From: Cytophagales bacterium
GTDB lineage: Bacteria > Bacteroidota > Bacteroidia > Cytophagales > Thermoflexibacteraceae
Length of the DNA: 64,000 bases
Direction: 5' to 3'
Assembly (NCBI GenBank): GCA_004294445.1
Contig: REAZ01000023.1
Span: forward strand, 1-64,000
In this document: positions 49,301-58,850 of the stretch, piece by piece
Numbering within the stretch: the stretch's first letter is position 1
Layout of the letters: each line of letters opens with the position of its first letter
Notes under the pieces: model-generated
Told to the model about the DNA's origin: nothing
Database searches by the model: none
What the model saw: the letters and a program-made list of their open reading frames with translations, nothing else
Translations under genes and position numbers: made by a program

Positions 49301-49419
49301 AGGAGAAAGACTTGCAAAATGCCAAAGAAAGACTCAAACTTTACGAAGCGCAGTACAAAAAATTCAATGATTCCTTTGAAAAACTCTATGAAGAAATACT
49401 AAGGAGTGAAAAAAAATAA
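46318..49419 (+). CDS. DUF2723 polytopic membrane protein with C-terminal TPR region
   Basis: A 1033-residue membrane protein. The DUF2723 signature TASFWDCGEFIAVSYKL lies near residue 30, followed by HPPGAPFFLLMGR. About a dozen membrane segments run to about 590. A large soluble part follows, containing GGDNDTFPLWYVQDVEGF and helical repeats to the end. The fold is related to protein O-mannosyltransferases (GT-C), so it may glycosylate envelope proteins. Monocistronic. Confidence 0.88.
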   Translation: MSFKKLNDIVGWIVCIIATTVYVLTVEETASFWDCGEFIAVSYKLMVPHPPGAPFFLLMGRMFSFLAMGDVSKVAFWINMISVLSSSFSILFLYWSIVLLGKKLITQPENNGEYSLSQQITLIGAGIVGALAYTFSDSFWFSAVEAEVYGMSSFFTAFVVWAMLKWETIDSPVLANKWLILIAYMMGLSIGVHLLNLVTIPALGLIYYYKNYPKITLWGLVGTMLVSGGLIILVMTFVIPGLPSIAGKFEIFFVNGLSMPFGSGALLFAILFLGAVVYGIIYSIKKQNEILNTVMVGFAFVLIGYASYGLVLIRSNANTPIDENNPEDVMSFVSYLKREQYGDRPLLYGRTFASERIDAVQTDPMYRKGKDKYEIYDYKSEAVYENEMLLPRMHSQGEDHPQLYREWTGMGENEKPNFVYNILYLFKYQLGHMYFRYFLWNFAGRDGDDKEAGWVLPWSPTDIPDSAKSKAHDNFYMLPLMLGLAGLFFQLSRDEKNFAVVLMLFFLTGIALVLYMNSPPVEPRERDYIYVGSFYAFAIWIGFGVIGISEWTRKFIQNNTLRPAIVTALCMAVPILMGAKGWDNHNRSNRYHSIDQARNTLSSCAPNAVLFTGGDNDTFPLWYVQDVEGFRTDVRVVVLSYLSTDWYIEQLKRKVYESEPLPISLEYDQFKSGKNDYVPFYQREENKQLESGIDLKIYMKWVKEANPNIMVELQGGGSTSSLPSRNFVLNIDSAKVAGMNVVPQNKKSRIVRQMRFGLRQGSNALFKSDLMILDMLATADWKRPIYFNNTSANTTAIELRSYLQMEGMAYRVVPYKTEGGDLGEVDTEIMYENIKKFQFRGFDDPNAYHDEEYRKFGANERNTFYRLAYQYFLDKNNEKAKEVLNLSLKQIPDKSIPYDYYIPRYVELFHQLGEHKQAQALADTIGKRAIEGLEYINRNKLNNFSNSSLKDRSLLVLNQLSVLYGRAVQREEGRIERFNELKANLQGQVGTGDFEEKDLQNAKERLKLYEAQYKKFNDSFEKLYEEILRSEKK

Positions 49420-49620
49420 TTTGAAAGTTGTTTAAACTTTGTTTTCTGAGAAATATTCCCAAAATGTGTTGGTTTTAAATAGTTTTATTTAGACCTACGT
49501 ATCTTGGGAATGTCTGTTTTATATCATCTTAATCCATATTACTACATATTTCTTGGCAATACGCAGTGCTTGATTCTATTAATTTTTGTAACTGTAGTAG
49601 CAAAGATTATCGGAAACTTC

Positions 49621-52260
49621 TCAAAAACTAACCCTAAACTCTACTCTTCTGTTTTGCTGTTTGCCCTTTTCTGTTTCGTTACTTGTTTTTGCTTTCGACT
49701 TTCCAAACCCCTCTGCCATAATAGTATTTTTACAATTTTTGGAGAGTAAATATTTTTTTACCGCTTCTGCCCTTCGTTCCGAAAGAGCTAAGTTGAAGGC
49801 ATCGTTTCCATCGCTGTCCGTATGCCCTTCGATGCTGAGTTTGATGCTTGTATTTTTTTGTAAAAGAGCTACTAACCTATCCAAATCAAAGAAAGATTCA
49901 TTACGAATGATGTCTTTGTTATAGTCAAAATGCAGGGTAGGCAATGTAAAAGGTAGATTTATAGGTTTATTTTTATCAATAGTGCCTACTACGATATCCG
50001 TTTCAAATTTTGTACTTTTCCAATCTTTCCCACTCAAATCTATCTCTACTGAGCTACCAAAAATCTGCTCGTCATCAGTAAAATAAACATACTTTTTCCC
50101 ACCGTTCAGGAGTAGTATAAAATCTCCTTTTTCATCACTTTTTGCCGCACCACTATTTTTAGAATTACTGATTTCCTGCCATTTGATAGCTGTGCTGATT
50201 GCTTTATTTTCTACATTTGTAATTTTTCCTCTGATAAGTTTCACAGGTTCGGGACGTTTGCTTTGCGGTACTTCTATGCTATAAATATCCGATAAGCCGT
50301 AGTTATCATTTTTTTTCGTATTTGCTATGAGGGCAGTCGCTCCGTCTGCGGTAATAAAAAAGTTGTCATTGTAGGCAGTATTTATCACTTTCCCAAGATT
50401 TACAGGCTCACTCCATTTCGTCCAAGAGTTTTCGTCCAAACGCTTAGACATAAAAATATCGTAACCTCCCAAGCCATAATGCCCATCTGAACAAAAATAA
50501 AGTGTTTTGCCATCGGGGTGCAAATAGGGGTTCATTTCTGCAAAAGGAGTGTTGATAGTTTCTCCCAAATTGATGGGGGCAGACCAACCATTTTCTGTTT
50601 TTTCGCATACATAAATGTCTATGTTAAACTCGCCCGCCCCATGATAGTACAGAAAATCGGGGTGATAGTTAGGCAAATAACCGCCAATATTTCCGCTACG
50701 GTCAGAGCCAAAAAGAATGGCTTTGCCGTTGGTAGCCATAGATAAACCTGCCTCATAATGAGGTGAATTGATAGGTTCTGGGAGTACCTGCATTTTATCC
50801 CAAGTGATTTGCCCATTTGTAACTCCCTTTTTTTCAACAAAATACAAATCTCCTTTGCCTAAAAATTTCTCTTTAGTGTAAAAAAAATCAGGAAGTTCGG
50901 CATAGTTTCCGTAAATGTATAAGGTGTTTCCATCAGGGCTAATCGTCAGGGGAACTTCGTGTGTATTGGTATTCACACGCTGACTTAGTGGGAAAGAAGG
51001 CTGCCATTTACCTTCTTTGTATTCTGAAAAATAAATGTCTTCACCTGTGTTAGCTCCTTTTCGGGCAAAGTACAAAGTTGTTCCGTCCAAACTTAGTACG
51101 GGGCTGTATTCTTTGGCTTCCGAATTAATTTCTTTCCCCAAATTCACTAATTTTCGCTCTCCTTCGGCTTCAGAAAGTAGGGCTATCATTTTATCAAAAT
51201 TAAAATTTTTAGCTTGGTTAGAGAATAAGGGTTTATATTTTTCAAAAATAGAAATTGCACTTTTCCAATTTTGGGTACTAAGGTGAGGGCTTGCCATTTT
51301 TTTGACTGCAACAAGGGCTATATCGGCAGGGGCGAAAGTGCGAATAAAGGCATCATAAAACTGGGCTTTGCTTTCTCTGTAGCCCAAATGATGCAAATTT
51401 AGCTCGCAAAGTAATTGAATAACAGATAGTTTGTAATTATTGGCAAAAGTTTGAAGTTTTAAATAATTTGGGTTTGATGAATAGTTTTTTGGCGTAAATC
51501 CGAAATAAGCCCCATAAAAACTTGGAACTACGTGCTTTAGCTCTGCGGAGTCGAAGTCAGTAATTGCTAAATCACAAAATTTTTCGTAGATGCTTCCGCT
51601 TCTGTCTCCGAACTGCCTCAAAGACAATAAGTTGATGTAATCTTTGAGCATTTCTCGGCGATATTCTTTTACATTTTTGAGAAAAGGAGAAGTAGGGTAG
51701 TCTTTGGCAAAATCTGCACACTGCTGCAATAGATTTTCTCTCAAAGAAATAAGTGTATCTGCTTCTGTGTATCTGTTGTAAATATTTGATTCATAGAGCT
51801 TTTGGTAGGACAGACGGTACGGTGCATTGGTAAGCAGGCTGTAGGCTTCTTGTGGGATTTTGTTCCTTTGCTGCAATTGGATAGCGTCAGCCGTTACATT
51901 TGCTATTTTTTTCATCTTTTCTTTTTCATTTTCAGGAAGTTGTTTGAATAAATCTGATGCTATGATGGCATGGAAATAGGCTTTCCTAAGCAATGAAAAA
52001 TGGGGTTCAAAATTCAGGTATTTAATTTGGTACTGCTGTTTTTGCTTTAGAGTTTGCTGCTGTTCGAAATAAACATGACTTAGTCCGTAGTTGGCAATGA
52101 GGTTGTTTTTGTTGGCTTTCAGCAGGTCTTGAAATAGCTGTTCTGCCTTTGGCAAATCCCTTTGGAAAAGTGCATTTAAGCCCTGTTTTTCAGGGCTTTG
52201 CTGTGCAAAAAGTGCTATTATATTACTAAAAATAAAAAATAAAGCAAGGCTTATTTTCAT
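49621..52260 (-). CDS. OmpA-family protein with PD40 beta-propeller repeats
   Basis: Outer-membrane-linked protein of 879 residues. A signal peptide (MKISLALFFIFSNIIALFAQ) precedes TPR-like helices (about 20-370), WD40-like PD40 repeats (about 385-660; SLDGTTLYFARKG, SPDGNTLYIYG, HPDGKTLYFCSDG), a carboxypeptidase-regulatory-like segment, and a C-terminal OmpA domain (about 765-879) with IEGHTDSDG and LALSERRAEAVKKYL that binds peptidoglycan. This layout occurs in type IX secretion and gliding complexes with PorP/SprF proteins, one of which is at 35115. Confidence 0.92.
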   Translation of the reverse strand: MKISLALFFIFSNIIALFAQQSPEKQGLNALFQRDLPKAEQLFQDLLKANKNNLIANYGLSHVYFEQQQTLKQKQQYQIKYLNFEPHFSLLRKAYFHAIIASDLFKQLPENEKEKMKKIANVTADAIQLQQRNKIPQEAYSLLTNAPYRLSYQKLYESNIYNRYTEADTLISLRENLLQQCADFAKDYPTSPFLKNVKEYRREMLKDYINLLSLRQFGDRSGSIYEKFCDLAITDFDSAELKHVVPSFYGAYFGFTPKNYSSNPNYLKLQTFANNYKLSVIQLLCELNLHHLGYRESKAQFYDAFIRTFAPADIALVAVKKMASPHLSTQNWKSAISIFEKYKPLFSNQAKNFNFDKMIALLSEAEGERKLVNLGKEINSEAKEYSPVLSLDGTTLYFARKGANTGEDIYFSEYKEGKWQPSFPLSQRVNTNTHEVPLTISPDGNTLYIYGNYAELPDFFYTKEKFLGKGDLYFVEKKGVTNGQITWDKMQVLPEPINSPHYEAGLSMATNGKAILFGSDRSGNIGGYLPNYHPDFLYYHGAGEFNIDIYVCEKTENGWSAPINLGETINTPFAEMNPYLHPDGKTLYFCSDGHYGLGGYDIFMSKRLDENSWTKWSEPVNLGKVINTAYNDNFFITADGATALIANTKKNDNYGLSDIYSIEVPQSKRPEPVKLIRGKITNVENKAISTAIKWQEISNSKNSGAAKSDEKGDFILLLNGGKKYVYFTDDEQIFGSSVEIDLSGKDWKSTKFETDIVVGTIDKNKPINLPFTLPTLHFDYNKDIIRNESFFDLDRLVALLQKNTSIKLSIEGHTDSDGNDAFNLALSERRAEAVKKYLLSKNCKNTIMAEGFGKSKAKTSNETEKGKQQNRRVEFRVSF

Positions 52261-52306
52261 GGTAATATGAGTGAAATGTAATTAGTTCCCTTTATTAAGC
52301 AAATTA

Positions 52307-52339
52307 GCGACTGGCAGGGTCTTCGACCACTGACAGCGA
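52307..52339. repeat. Small imperfect palindromic intergenic repeat
   Basis: GGTCTTCGACC (52317-52327) lies in a longer imperfect inverted repeat (CTGGCAG left, CTGACAG right), flanked by two direct copies of AGCGACT. Similar in style to the element at 12583-12650. Confidence 0.4.
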
Positions 52340-52362
52340 CTAAGAACGTTTTGCAATTAGAC

Positions 52363-54702
52363 CTATTTTAATACTGATAGATTATCCAATACATACACAC
52401 CACGCCCATAAGTAGCAATGACAAACTTTTTATCTCTGGGGTGAATGAACATATCTTGGACAGATACGGAGGCGGGCAGGTTGCCTTGAATGGCTGTCCA
52501 ATTTTTGCCCATGTCTTTGCTTATATAAATGCCCATATCTGTTCCGCAATACAGTATTTTTTCATTTTCTAAATCTTCAATTATCACATTTACAGGTGCT
52601 TGTGGTATTTTTGTGCTTAGATTTGTCCATGTTTTTCCATAATTTTCTGATACAAACAAATAAGGCGTGATATTGTCCTCTCTGCGGTCGCTCAAAGTGA
52701 TATAGACACGCCCCTCTTTGAAACGCGATGCTACCATTTTGGAAATATGCACAAGCGGCGGCAGTCCTTTGGTAATTTCCTCCCAGTTTTCGCCATCTTT
52801 GTCTGTTCGCCATGCCCTTCCATCATCAGTCCCGACATAAAGCAAGCCCTTTTTGAGTGGGGATTCGGAAATACTTGTAATGGCTTGATGATAAATAAGA
52901 TAAGGATATTTTCCAAATTTATTAGGGTCGTTGTAGCTCAAATCTGGGCTGATGCGTTTCCATGTATCTCCCTGATTTTCAGACTTAAATAAGTATTGGA
53001 AACCATGATAAATAGTTTTGCGATTGTGTGGGGAAATAAGTGTGCCTGCCAGCCATTCGCCTCGGTGCGGGTCTTCGTCTGTGGCATGCTTGGGCTGTAT
53101 TCTTGTACTCCAGATGCTGTCGGGCTTGTTGGTATCACTTCGCATCAGTCTGCCATAAAAACTCGACGAATAAACAATGTTGTTCTCTACAGGGTCTATG
53201 CAAATCTGCGTTCCTTCGCCCCCCGGTGAGTAGTCCCATGCTTTTATATTGGGCTTTTTCTGTGTGCCAAAGGTGTTTTCTATACTTCCGCCCATGCTAC
53301 CCTCGTCTTGGATAGCTCCAAAGACATTAAAGGGTTGCTGCATATCGTAGGTGATGGTATAAAACTGGGTAGTGGGGATTTTGTCAAAAAAATTCTTCCA
53401 TTTTGCCCCGCTATTTTCTGTGAGGCACACGCCGCCATCATTTCCTAAAACCATTCTGCTTGGGTTGGTCGGGTCTATCCAAAGTGCATGATTGTCGCCA
53501 TGTGTCCAATCGCTTTGGCTGTCTGTAGGTTGGAAAACTGCCCAATTTTTTCCACCATCAGTCGATTTTGCCATCTGCACACCAAAAGCAAAAATAGTAT
53601 TTTCATCTGTAGGTAATACCCTTATTTGGCTAAATACCCAGCCGTAAGTTCCCGAAAAAGGCTTGAGAAAATCGTGGATTTCGCCTTGCTTTGTCCAAGA
53701 TTCTCCTTTGTCATTGCTTCGCCAAATTTCAGCCCCAATAACTATTTTTTCTATTTGTCTTTCATAAGAATCCATTTCGCCTTCTTTGGGCTTGCGTTTT
53801 TCCAAATGATTGTCTATGAAAGCGTACACCACATTTGGGTTGGAAGTCGCTACTGCCAAGCCAATTCTGCCTGTATATTTAGTTTCGGGCAAGCCTTTGT
53901 TAATGATTCGCCACGTTTTGCCGCCGTCTATTGTTTTGTAGAGGTTGTCTTCGTCTTCGGGGGCGGGGTCAGACCAGCGTTTGCGAATCCTATTCCACAT
54001 AGAAGCATAAAATGTATTGGCATCTGTGGGGTCTATGGCTAAGTCGATACAACCTATTTTTTCATTGATATAGAGTATTTTTTTCCAAGTTTTGCCACCA
54101 TCTATGCTCTGAAAAACGCCTCTATCAGCATTGTAAGACCATTCGTTACCGCTTGCTGCTACATAAACAATATTCGGGTTGGTGGGATGAACTATTATTC
54201 TTGCGATTGTGCCTGTGTTTTCCAAGCCAAGATGCTGCCAAGATTTGCCGCCATCTATGCTTTTGTAAACGCCCATTCCTGCCAACGATGCCCTTAAAAT
54301 ATTTGCCTCGCCTGTGCCTACATAAATGATATTGGGGTCAGAGGGAGCAAGCGCAAAACTGCCAATAGCTTGCGTACCTTGCTCGTCAAAAAGGGAAGTC
54401 CAAGTGTTTCCCTTGTCTTCTGTTTTCCAAAAACCACCTGTGGCAAAACTTGCAAACATCAAGTTGGGCTTGCCCGCCACACTGCTTACCTCTGTGCATC
54501 TGCCGCTCCTATTGTCCGAGCCTACCAACCGCCATTTGATATTTTTGTAGGCAGATGATTTCAAAGCCTTTTGCTGGGCTTTGAATGCTTGGATTCTTTG
54601 CTTGCCGTCAGAGGCTCTATTGTTATTGACTATTTCTTGGGCTATAGCTACGTTTGTAGCAACCCATATTGATAGTAAGAGAAAAGATAATTTGATATTC
54701 AT
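52363..54702 (-). CDS. Secreted BNR/Asp-box (sortilin-like) propeller protein
   Basis: Exported protein of 779 residues (signal peptide MNIKLSFLLLSIWVATN, cleavage near AIAQ). At least eight Asp-box motifs are visible: SIDGGKSWQ, SIDGGKTWK, TIDGGKTWR, SNDKGESWT, STDGGKNWA, SENQGDTWK, SENYGKTWT, SKDMGKNWT. They form one or two seven- to ten-blade propellers of the VPS10/sortilin type. No sorting domain is seen at the C-terminus (GRGVYVLDNLSVLK), so it is probably cell-associated or Sec-exported. Ligand unknown. Confidence 0.88.
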   Translation of the reverse strand: MNIKLSFLLLSIWVATNVAIAQEIVNNNRASDGKQRIQAFKAQQKALKSSAYKNIKWRLVGSDNRSGRCTEVSSVAGKPNLMFASFATGGFWKTEDKGNTWTSLFDEQGTQAIGSFALAPSDPNIIYVGTGEANILRASLAGMGVYKSIDGGKSWQHLGLENTGTIARIIVHPTNPNIVYVAASGNEWSYNADRGVFQSIDGGKTWKKILYINEKIGCIDLAIDPTDANTFYASMWNRIRKRWSDPAPEDEDNLYKTIDGGKTWRIINKGLPETKYTGRIGLAVATSNPNVVYAFIDNHLEKRKPKEGEMDSYERQIEKIVIGAEIWRSNDKGESWTKQGEIHDFLKPFSGTYGWVFSQIRVLPTDENTIFAFGVQMAKSTDGGKNWAVFQPTDSQSDWTHGDNHALWIDPTNPSRMVLGNDGGVCLTENSGAKWKNFFDKIPTTQFYTITYDMQQPFNVFGAIQDEGSMGGSIENTFGTQKKPNIKAWDYSPGGEGTQICIDPVENNIVYSSSFYGRLMRSDTNKPDSIWSTRIQPKHATDEDPHRGEWLAGTLISPHNRKTIYHGFQYLFKSENQGDTWKRISPDLSYNDPNKFGKYPYLIYHQAITSISESPLKKGLLYVGTDDGRAWRTDKDGENWEEITKGLPPLVHISKMVASRFKEGRVYITLSDRREDNITPYLFVSENYGKTWTNLSTKIPQAPVNVIIEDLENEKILYCGTDMGIYISKDMGKNWTAIQGNLPASVSVQDMFIHPRDKKFVIATYGRGVYVLDNLSVLK

Positions 54703-54913
54703 GTAAGTAGTTATGAATTATTAAGTTATAAATTATTAATTATGAGTGTGTTTTTTAGATTTTCTCTATTGGTTTGGGGAGCTAAATTCTACCGACCGCA
54801 CTAACGAATAGGACTTATTCAAAAATCAAATCACAAATTGATTTTGGCAAATCCGCAATAGCAGCACAATCAGAAGGCTGCAACCAAAGGTATGAATTTT
54901 AGACTAAAAATAC

Positions 54914-55294
54914 TTAGGGGAAAAGATTTTTTGCAAACCAACCTCCTACAAAAATAGACAAGTGGCAAATCGCCAGACTTGAAAACGAATAAATAGTAAA
55001 TAGTCCATATTGCTGGGTTTTCCAAAAAGCAAAAAGCTCGTTGCTAAAAGTGGAAAAAGTGCTAAACCCTCCGCAAATGCCTACCATTACAAAAAGCCTA
55101 AGTAATTCATTTTCAATAAATTTACTTTGAACAGCAAAAGCCGTACCCCCAAGCACTATGCAAGCAAGCACATTAGCTAAAAAAGTACCGAAGGGGAAAG
55201 TAGCCAAAGGATTGAGCCATGAGGAAATGAGATAACGCAAGCAACTTCCTAAGCCGCCGCCTAAAAAAATGATTATCAATGTATTCAAGTTCAT
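54914..55294 (-). CDS. crcB: Fluoride channel/exporter CrcB (Fluc)
   Basis: Four-TM inner-membrane fluoride channel of 126 residues that acts as a dimer. Motifs: FLGGGLGSCLRYLIS, FPFGTFLANVLACIVLG (GTF-x-N) and GICGGFSTFSTFSNE (the Phe-box and sodium-site region). The usual fluoride riboswitch is not visible in the 250 bases upstream. Confidence 0.95.
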   Translation of the reverse strand: MNLNTLIIIFLGGGLGSCLRYLISSWLNPLATFPFGTFLANVLACIVLGGTAFAVQSKFIENELLRLFVMVGICGGFSTFSTFSNELFAFWKTQQYGLFTIYSFSSLAICHLSIFVGGWFAKNLFP

Positions 55295-55546
55295 ATTTTT
55301 CCTATTTTTATTTTTTCTGATAGTTTTGTACTAAATTACGAATATGCAAAAATGCAAAATATAGATAGAGGAAAAGATAATAAGAGGAGGTAATTTGATT
55401 TAAAAATTGGACTTAAATTTGATTTACTTGTTTATAAATCTCCTTATATTTCTTTTATCAAGAGGCTTTTGTCTGATGAAATCTTCTTATTGTACTTTAT
55501 AAAAAAGTATTAATAAATTACCATTACTTATTGAAAAACCGTAATC

Positions 55547-56521
55547 ATGACAACCATTTTAATCACAGGAGTTGCAGGCTTCATCGGACATAGAACCTCA
55601 GAAATGCTTTTGGCAGAAGGCTATCGGATAGTAGGTTTAGACAATATGAACAACTATTATGACAATAGCTTGCAAGAATATAGACTAAATGCGCTAAAAA
55701 AACATGAACATTTTTCGTTTTACTATGCCGATATTAGAGATGCAGGTAAAATTAATGAAATATTTGCCCACCACCCCTTTAGTGCTGTAGTGCATTTGGC
55801 GGCAAAGACGGGTGTAAGAGATAGCATCAAGAATCCCCATGTTTATATGGCTACCAATACCCAAGGCACACTGAATATATTGGAGGCAATGGTCAAAAAT
55901 AATGTCAAAAAGTTGGTATTTGCCTCTACTTCTTCTGTTTATTCGGGTCAAGAATTGCCTTTTATAGAGAGTCTTCCTACTGACTCACCTATTTCGCCTT
56001 ATGCCGCCACCAAAAAAGCAGCAGAAATAATTTGTAATACCTACCATTTACTCTATGGCTTAGATGTATCTATTGTTCGTTATTTCACTGTATATGGTCC
56101 GGGGGGCAGACCTGATATGAGCTATTTCAAATTTATTAAGTCTATAGAGGAAGGCAAACCGATTACTATTTATGGAGACGGCTCACAGAAGAGAGATTTT
56201 TCTTACATTGACGACATTGCCAACGGAACAGTAAATGCACTTAAAAGTGTGGGTTATGAGATATTTAATTTGGGGTCAAATAATGGAACTTACTCATTAT
56301 TGGATTTGATAGCATTGATAGAAAAAAATGTAGGGAAAAAGGCGAAAATTATCTACGAGCCTTTCGACAAATCGGACATGAAAGCTACATGGGCGAATAT
56401 AGACAAAGCGATAAATGTATTAGGGTGGCAGCCAACAGTAAGCCTTGAAGAAGGGATAGAAAGGTGTGTAAAATGGTACTTAAATAATAAATCATGGGTG
56501 GCAAATATTAATATTGTCTGA
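55547..56521 (+). CDS. NAD-dependent sugar-nucleotide epimerase/dehydratase (UDP-glucuronate epimerase-like)
   Basis: Extended SDR of 324 residues. NAD motif TGVAGFIGHRTSE, then NNYYDNSLQEYRL (typical of UDP-glucuronate 4-epimerases), HLAAKTGVRDSIKNP and the catalytic SPYAATKKA with Tyr-x3-Lys. Substrate motif YGPGGRPDMSYFKF and GDGSQKRDFSYIDD complete the pattern. Upstream of an ABC exporter gene by 92 bases, so a surface-polysaccharide role is plausible. Confidence 0.9.
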   Translation: MTTILITGVAGFIGHRTSEMLLAEGYRIVGLDNMNNYYDNSLQEYRLNALKKHEHFSFYYADIRDAGKINEIFAHHPFSAVVHLAAKTGVRDSIKNPHVYMATNTQGTLNILEAMVKNNVKKLVFASTSSVYSGQELPFIESLPTDSPISPYAATKKAAEIICNTYHLLYGLDVSIVRYFTVYGPGGRPDMSYFKFIKSIEEGKPITIYGDGSQKRDFSYIDDIANGTVNALKSVGYEIFNLGSNNGTYSLLDLIALIEKNVGKKAKIIYEPFDKSDMKATWANIDKAINVLGWQPTVSLEEGIERCVKWYLNNKSWVANINIV

Positions 56522-56613
56522 TTTGTTGCCTTTTATAATACGAAATTATGAATTATTTTATGTGTTTCTGTGTTAATTTGTCATTCATTTATTTAGATGT
56601 CTAACGATTACAG

Positions 56614-58482
56614 ATGACAATATTTAATACATTTTTCTACAAAATAGCCGTATTCTTATATGGCAACGAAAATGACCCCGAAAAAAATCCCCAAGCTCGC
56701 CTTGCTTCTCTCAAGAATATTCCAAGATTGCTCAGGCTAATATGGGACACAAACCCGCGAATGGCTGGTACAAATATTTTGCTGCGTATTATCTGCTCAG
56801 TATTTCCGCCCATCATGCTCTACATAGGCAAACTTATTATAGATGAGGTAGTTATCTTGGTAAATACAAAAGGACAGCACGACATAGAAACTCTCTGGCA
56901 GTGGGTAGGCTTAGAATTTGGTTTGGCTATATTTTTAGACCTACTAAATCGGCTAATTAACCTGAATGATAGCTTGCTCGGTGATTTGTTTGCCAACAAG
57001 TCCTCAGTACAAATCATAGAACACGCCGCAAAACTTGACCTCTACCAATTTGAAAACCCTACTTTCTATGATAAGTTGGAAAAAGCAAGGCAGCAAACAG
57101 GTGGACGCACTTACATTATGACGCAAGTTTTGGCACAAATGCAGTCTATCATTTCCTTTGTCATGCTTGCGATTGGTTTGGCTATTTTTTCCCCTTGGCT
57201 TATTTTGGTATTGCTTTTGGCAGCTATTCCTTCTTTTGTTTCTGAAAGTCGATTCAATACGCTCAAATATTCCCTTACTACCTCTTGGACACCGCAACGC
57301 AGAGAATTAGACTATATCCGCTTTATGGGGGCAAGCGATAGCACTGCCAAAGAATTGAAAATTTTTAGCCTATCTAACTTCCTTTCAGAGCGGTTTAATA
57401 AATTGGCAGATGAGTTCTATCAAGCAAACCGCAAATTGAGCATACAAAGTGCCTTTTGGGGAGGGCTGCTCAACTTGCTTAGTGTAGGTATTTATTATTC
57501 GGTCTATATTTATATCATCACTACCACTGTGCAGGGAAATATTACTTTGGGTGATTTGACCTTTTTAGCAGGTTCTTTCGACCGCATGAGGTCGTCTTTC
57601 CAATCCATCATGAACCGCTTTGCCGATATTTCATCAAGAGCTTTATATCTCCAAGACTTCTTTGACTTCTTTGATATTCAACCTACTATCTTTTCTGATG
57701 GTCAGTCTTTGCCTATCCCCAAACCCATTGCAAAAGGCATTACTTTCGAAAACGTGAGTTTCAAATACCCAAATACAGAAAAATATTCTTTGAAAAATGT
57801 TTCTTTTCACCTTAACGTAGGGGAAAAAATAGCCTTAGTGGGTGAGAACGGGGCAGGGAAAACTACCCTTGTCAAGCTATTGGCAAGACTTTATGAACCG
57901 ACAGAGGGCAGAATACTGTTAGACGGCATAGACTTGAAAGCCTATCATATAGACGAACTGAGAAGTCAGATAGGCATTATATTCCAAGATTTTGTAAAGT
58001 TTGCTTTGAAGGCATCGGAAAATATAGCCGTAGGCAATATAGCGGAAATAGATAACGCCGCACTGATAGAGCAGGCAGCCCAAAAGAGTTTGGCAAGCAC
58101 CGTCATTGCAAAATTTCCCGAAGGATATAACCAAATGCTCGCCCGAAGATTCAAAGGAGGAGTAGAAATGTCGGGAGGGGAGTGGCAAAAAGTAGCACTT
58201 GCGCGTGCCTATATGCGTGATGCCCAGTTAGTCATTTTAGATGAGCCTACCGCAGCTTTAGATGCAAGAGCAGAGCATGAAGTTTTTATCAGATTTTCCG
58301 AACTTATTTCTGGAAAAATGGCGGTATTAATTTCGCATCGTTTCTCTACAGTGCGTATGGCTGACCGTATTTTGTTCCTCGAATTTGGCGAACTTCGAGA
58401 AATAGGAAGCCATGAAGAGCTAATGCAAATCAATGGCAAGTATGCCGAGCTATTTAATTTGCAAGCCAAAGGATATATATAA
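56614..58482 (+). CDS. ABC exporter, fused permease and ATPase
   Basis: Half-transporter of 622 residues. Six membrane helices occupy about residues 50-350. The ATPase domain has Walker A GENGAGKTTLVKLL near 415, signature MSGGEWQKVALARA near 515 and Walker B LVILDEPTAALD. Type I exporter, of the branch often linked to lipid or peptide export. The substrate is not deducible. The gene may share a transcript with the epimerase upstream. Confidence 0.93.
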   Translation: MTIFNTFFYKIAVFLYGNENDPEKNPQARLASLKNIPRLLRLIWDTNPRMAGTNILLRIICSVFPPIMLYIGKLIIDEVVILVNTKGQHDIETLWQWVGLEFGLAIFLDLLNRLINLNDSLLGDLFANKSSVQIIEHAAKLDLYQFENPTFYDKLEKARQQTGGRTYIMTQVLAQMQSIISFVMLAIGLAIFSPWLILVLLLAAIPSFVSESRFNTLKYSLTTSWTPQRRELDYIRFMGASDSTAKELKIFSLSNFLSERFNKLADEFYQANRKLSIQSAFWGGLLNLLSVGIYYSVYIYIITTTVQGNITLGDLTFLAGSFDRMRSSFQSIMNRFADISSRALYLQDFFDFFDIQPTIFSDGQSLPIPKPIAKGITFENVSFKYPNTEKYSLKNVSFHLNVGEKIALVGENGAGKTTLVKLLARLYEPTEGRILLDGIDLKAYHIDELRSQIGIIFQDFVKFALKASENIAVGNIAEIDNAALIEQAAQKSLASTVIAKFPEGYNQMLARRFKGGVEMSGGEWQKVALARAYMRDAQLVILDEPTAALDARAEHEVFIRFSELISGKMAVLISHRFSTVRMADRILFLEFGELREIGSHEELMQINGKYAELFNLQAKGYI

Positions 58483-58578
58483 TCTGTGATAGCAGCGGCT
58501 AAAACGCACTTTTTTTAGTAAAAGAGGTATTGGCATAAAGAAAGAATCAAATTCTTAAAAAAAATATTTGCTTTTTTT

Positions 58579-58608
58579 TTTGATTTAGAAAAAAACCACG
58601 TACTTTTG
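58579..58608 (+). promoter_or_regulatory. Promoter for the tRNA-Tyr/Gly/Thr-tuf unit
   Basis: TTTG (58579-58582), 18 bases, then TACTTTTG (58601-58608), close to the Bacteroidota consensus. It lies 62 bases before tRNA-Tyr. Confidence 0.65.
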
Positions 58609-58670
58609 CACCACTAATTTGAAAACGTATTTCAGAGCAACGGTTTTGAAAAGTAAAATTTGAAATTTTT

Positions 58671-58754
58671 GGGGAGATTCCAGAGCGGCCAAATGGGACG
58701 GACTGTAAATCCGTTGTTGTAATGACTTCGAAGGTTCGAATCCTTCTCTCCCCA
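58671..58754 (+). tRNA. tRNA-Tyr (anticodon GTA)
   Basis: Class II tRNA of 84 bases with a long variable arm. Acceptor GGGGAGA/TCTCCCC is fully paired. Anticodon arm ACGGA-CTGTAAA-TCCGT. First of three tRNAs in front of tuf. Confidence 0.97.
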
Positions 58755-58769
58755 CAAAACTGCACACAA

Positions 58770-58842
58770 GCGGGAGTAGCTCAGTTGGTAGAGCGACAGC
58801 CTTCCAAGCTGTAGGTCGCGGGTTCGAGCCTCGTCTCCCGCT
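58770..58842 (+). tRNA. tRNA-Gly (anticodon TCC)
   Basis: A 73-base cloverleaf. Acceptor GCGGGAG/CTCCCGC is fully paired. Anticodon arm ACAGC-CTTCCAA-GCTGT. Fifteen bases after tRNA-Tyr. Confidence 0.97.
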
Positions 58843-58850
58843 CTGATTTT

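Noticed and set aside
49504..49749. 81-codon plus-strand frame with hydrophobic residues
   Set aside because: It overlaps the 3' end of the OmpA-PD40 gene in the antisense direction and has biased composition only because of that.
55295..55546. Fluoride riboswitch expected before crcB
   Set aside because: No GGCGATGG-like core or pseudoknot partner found on the minus strand.
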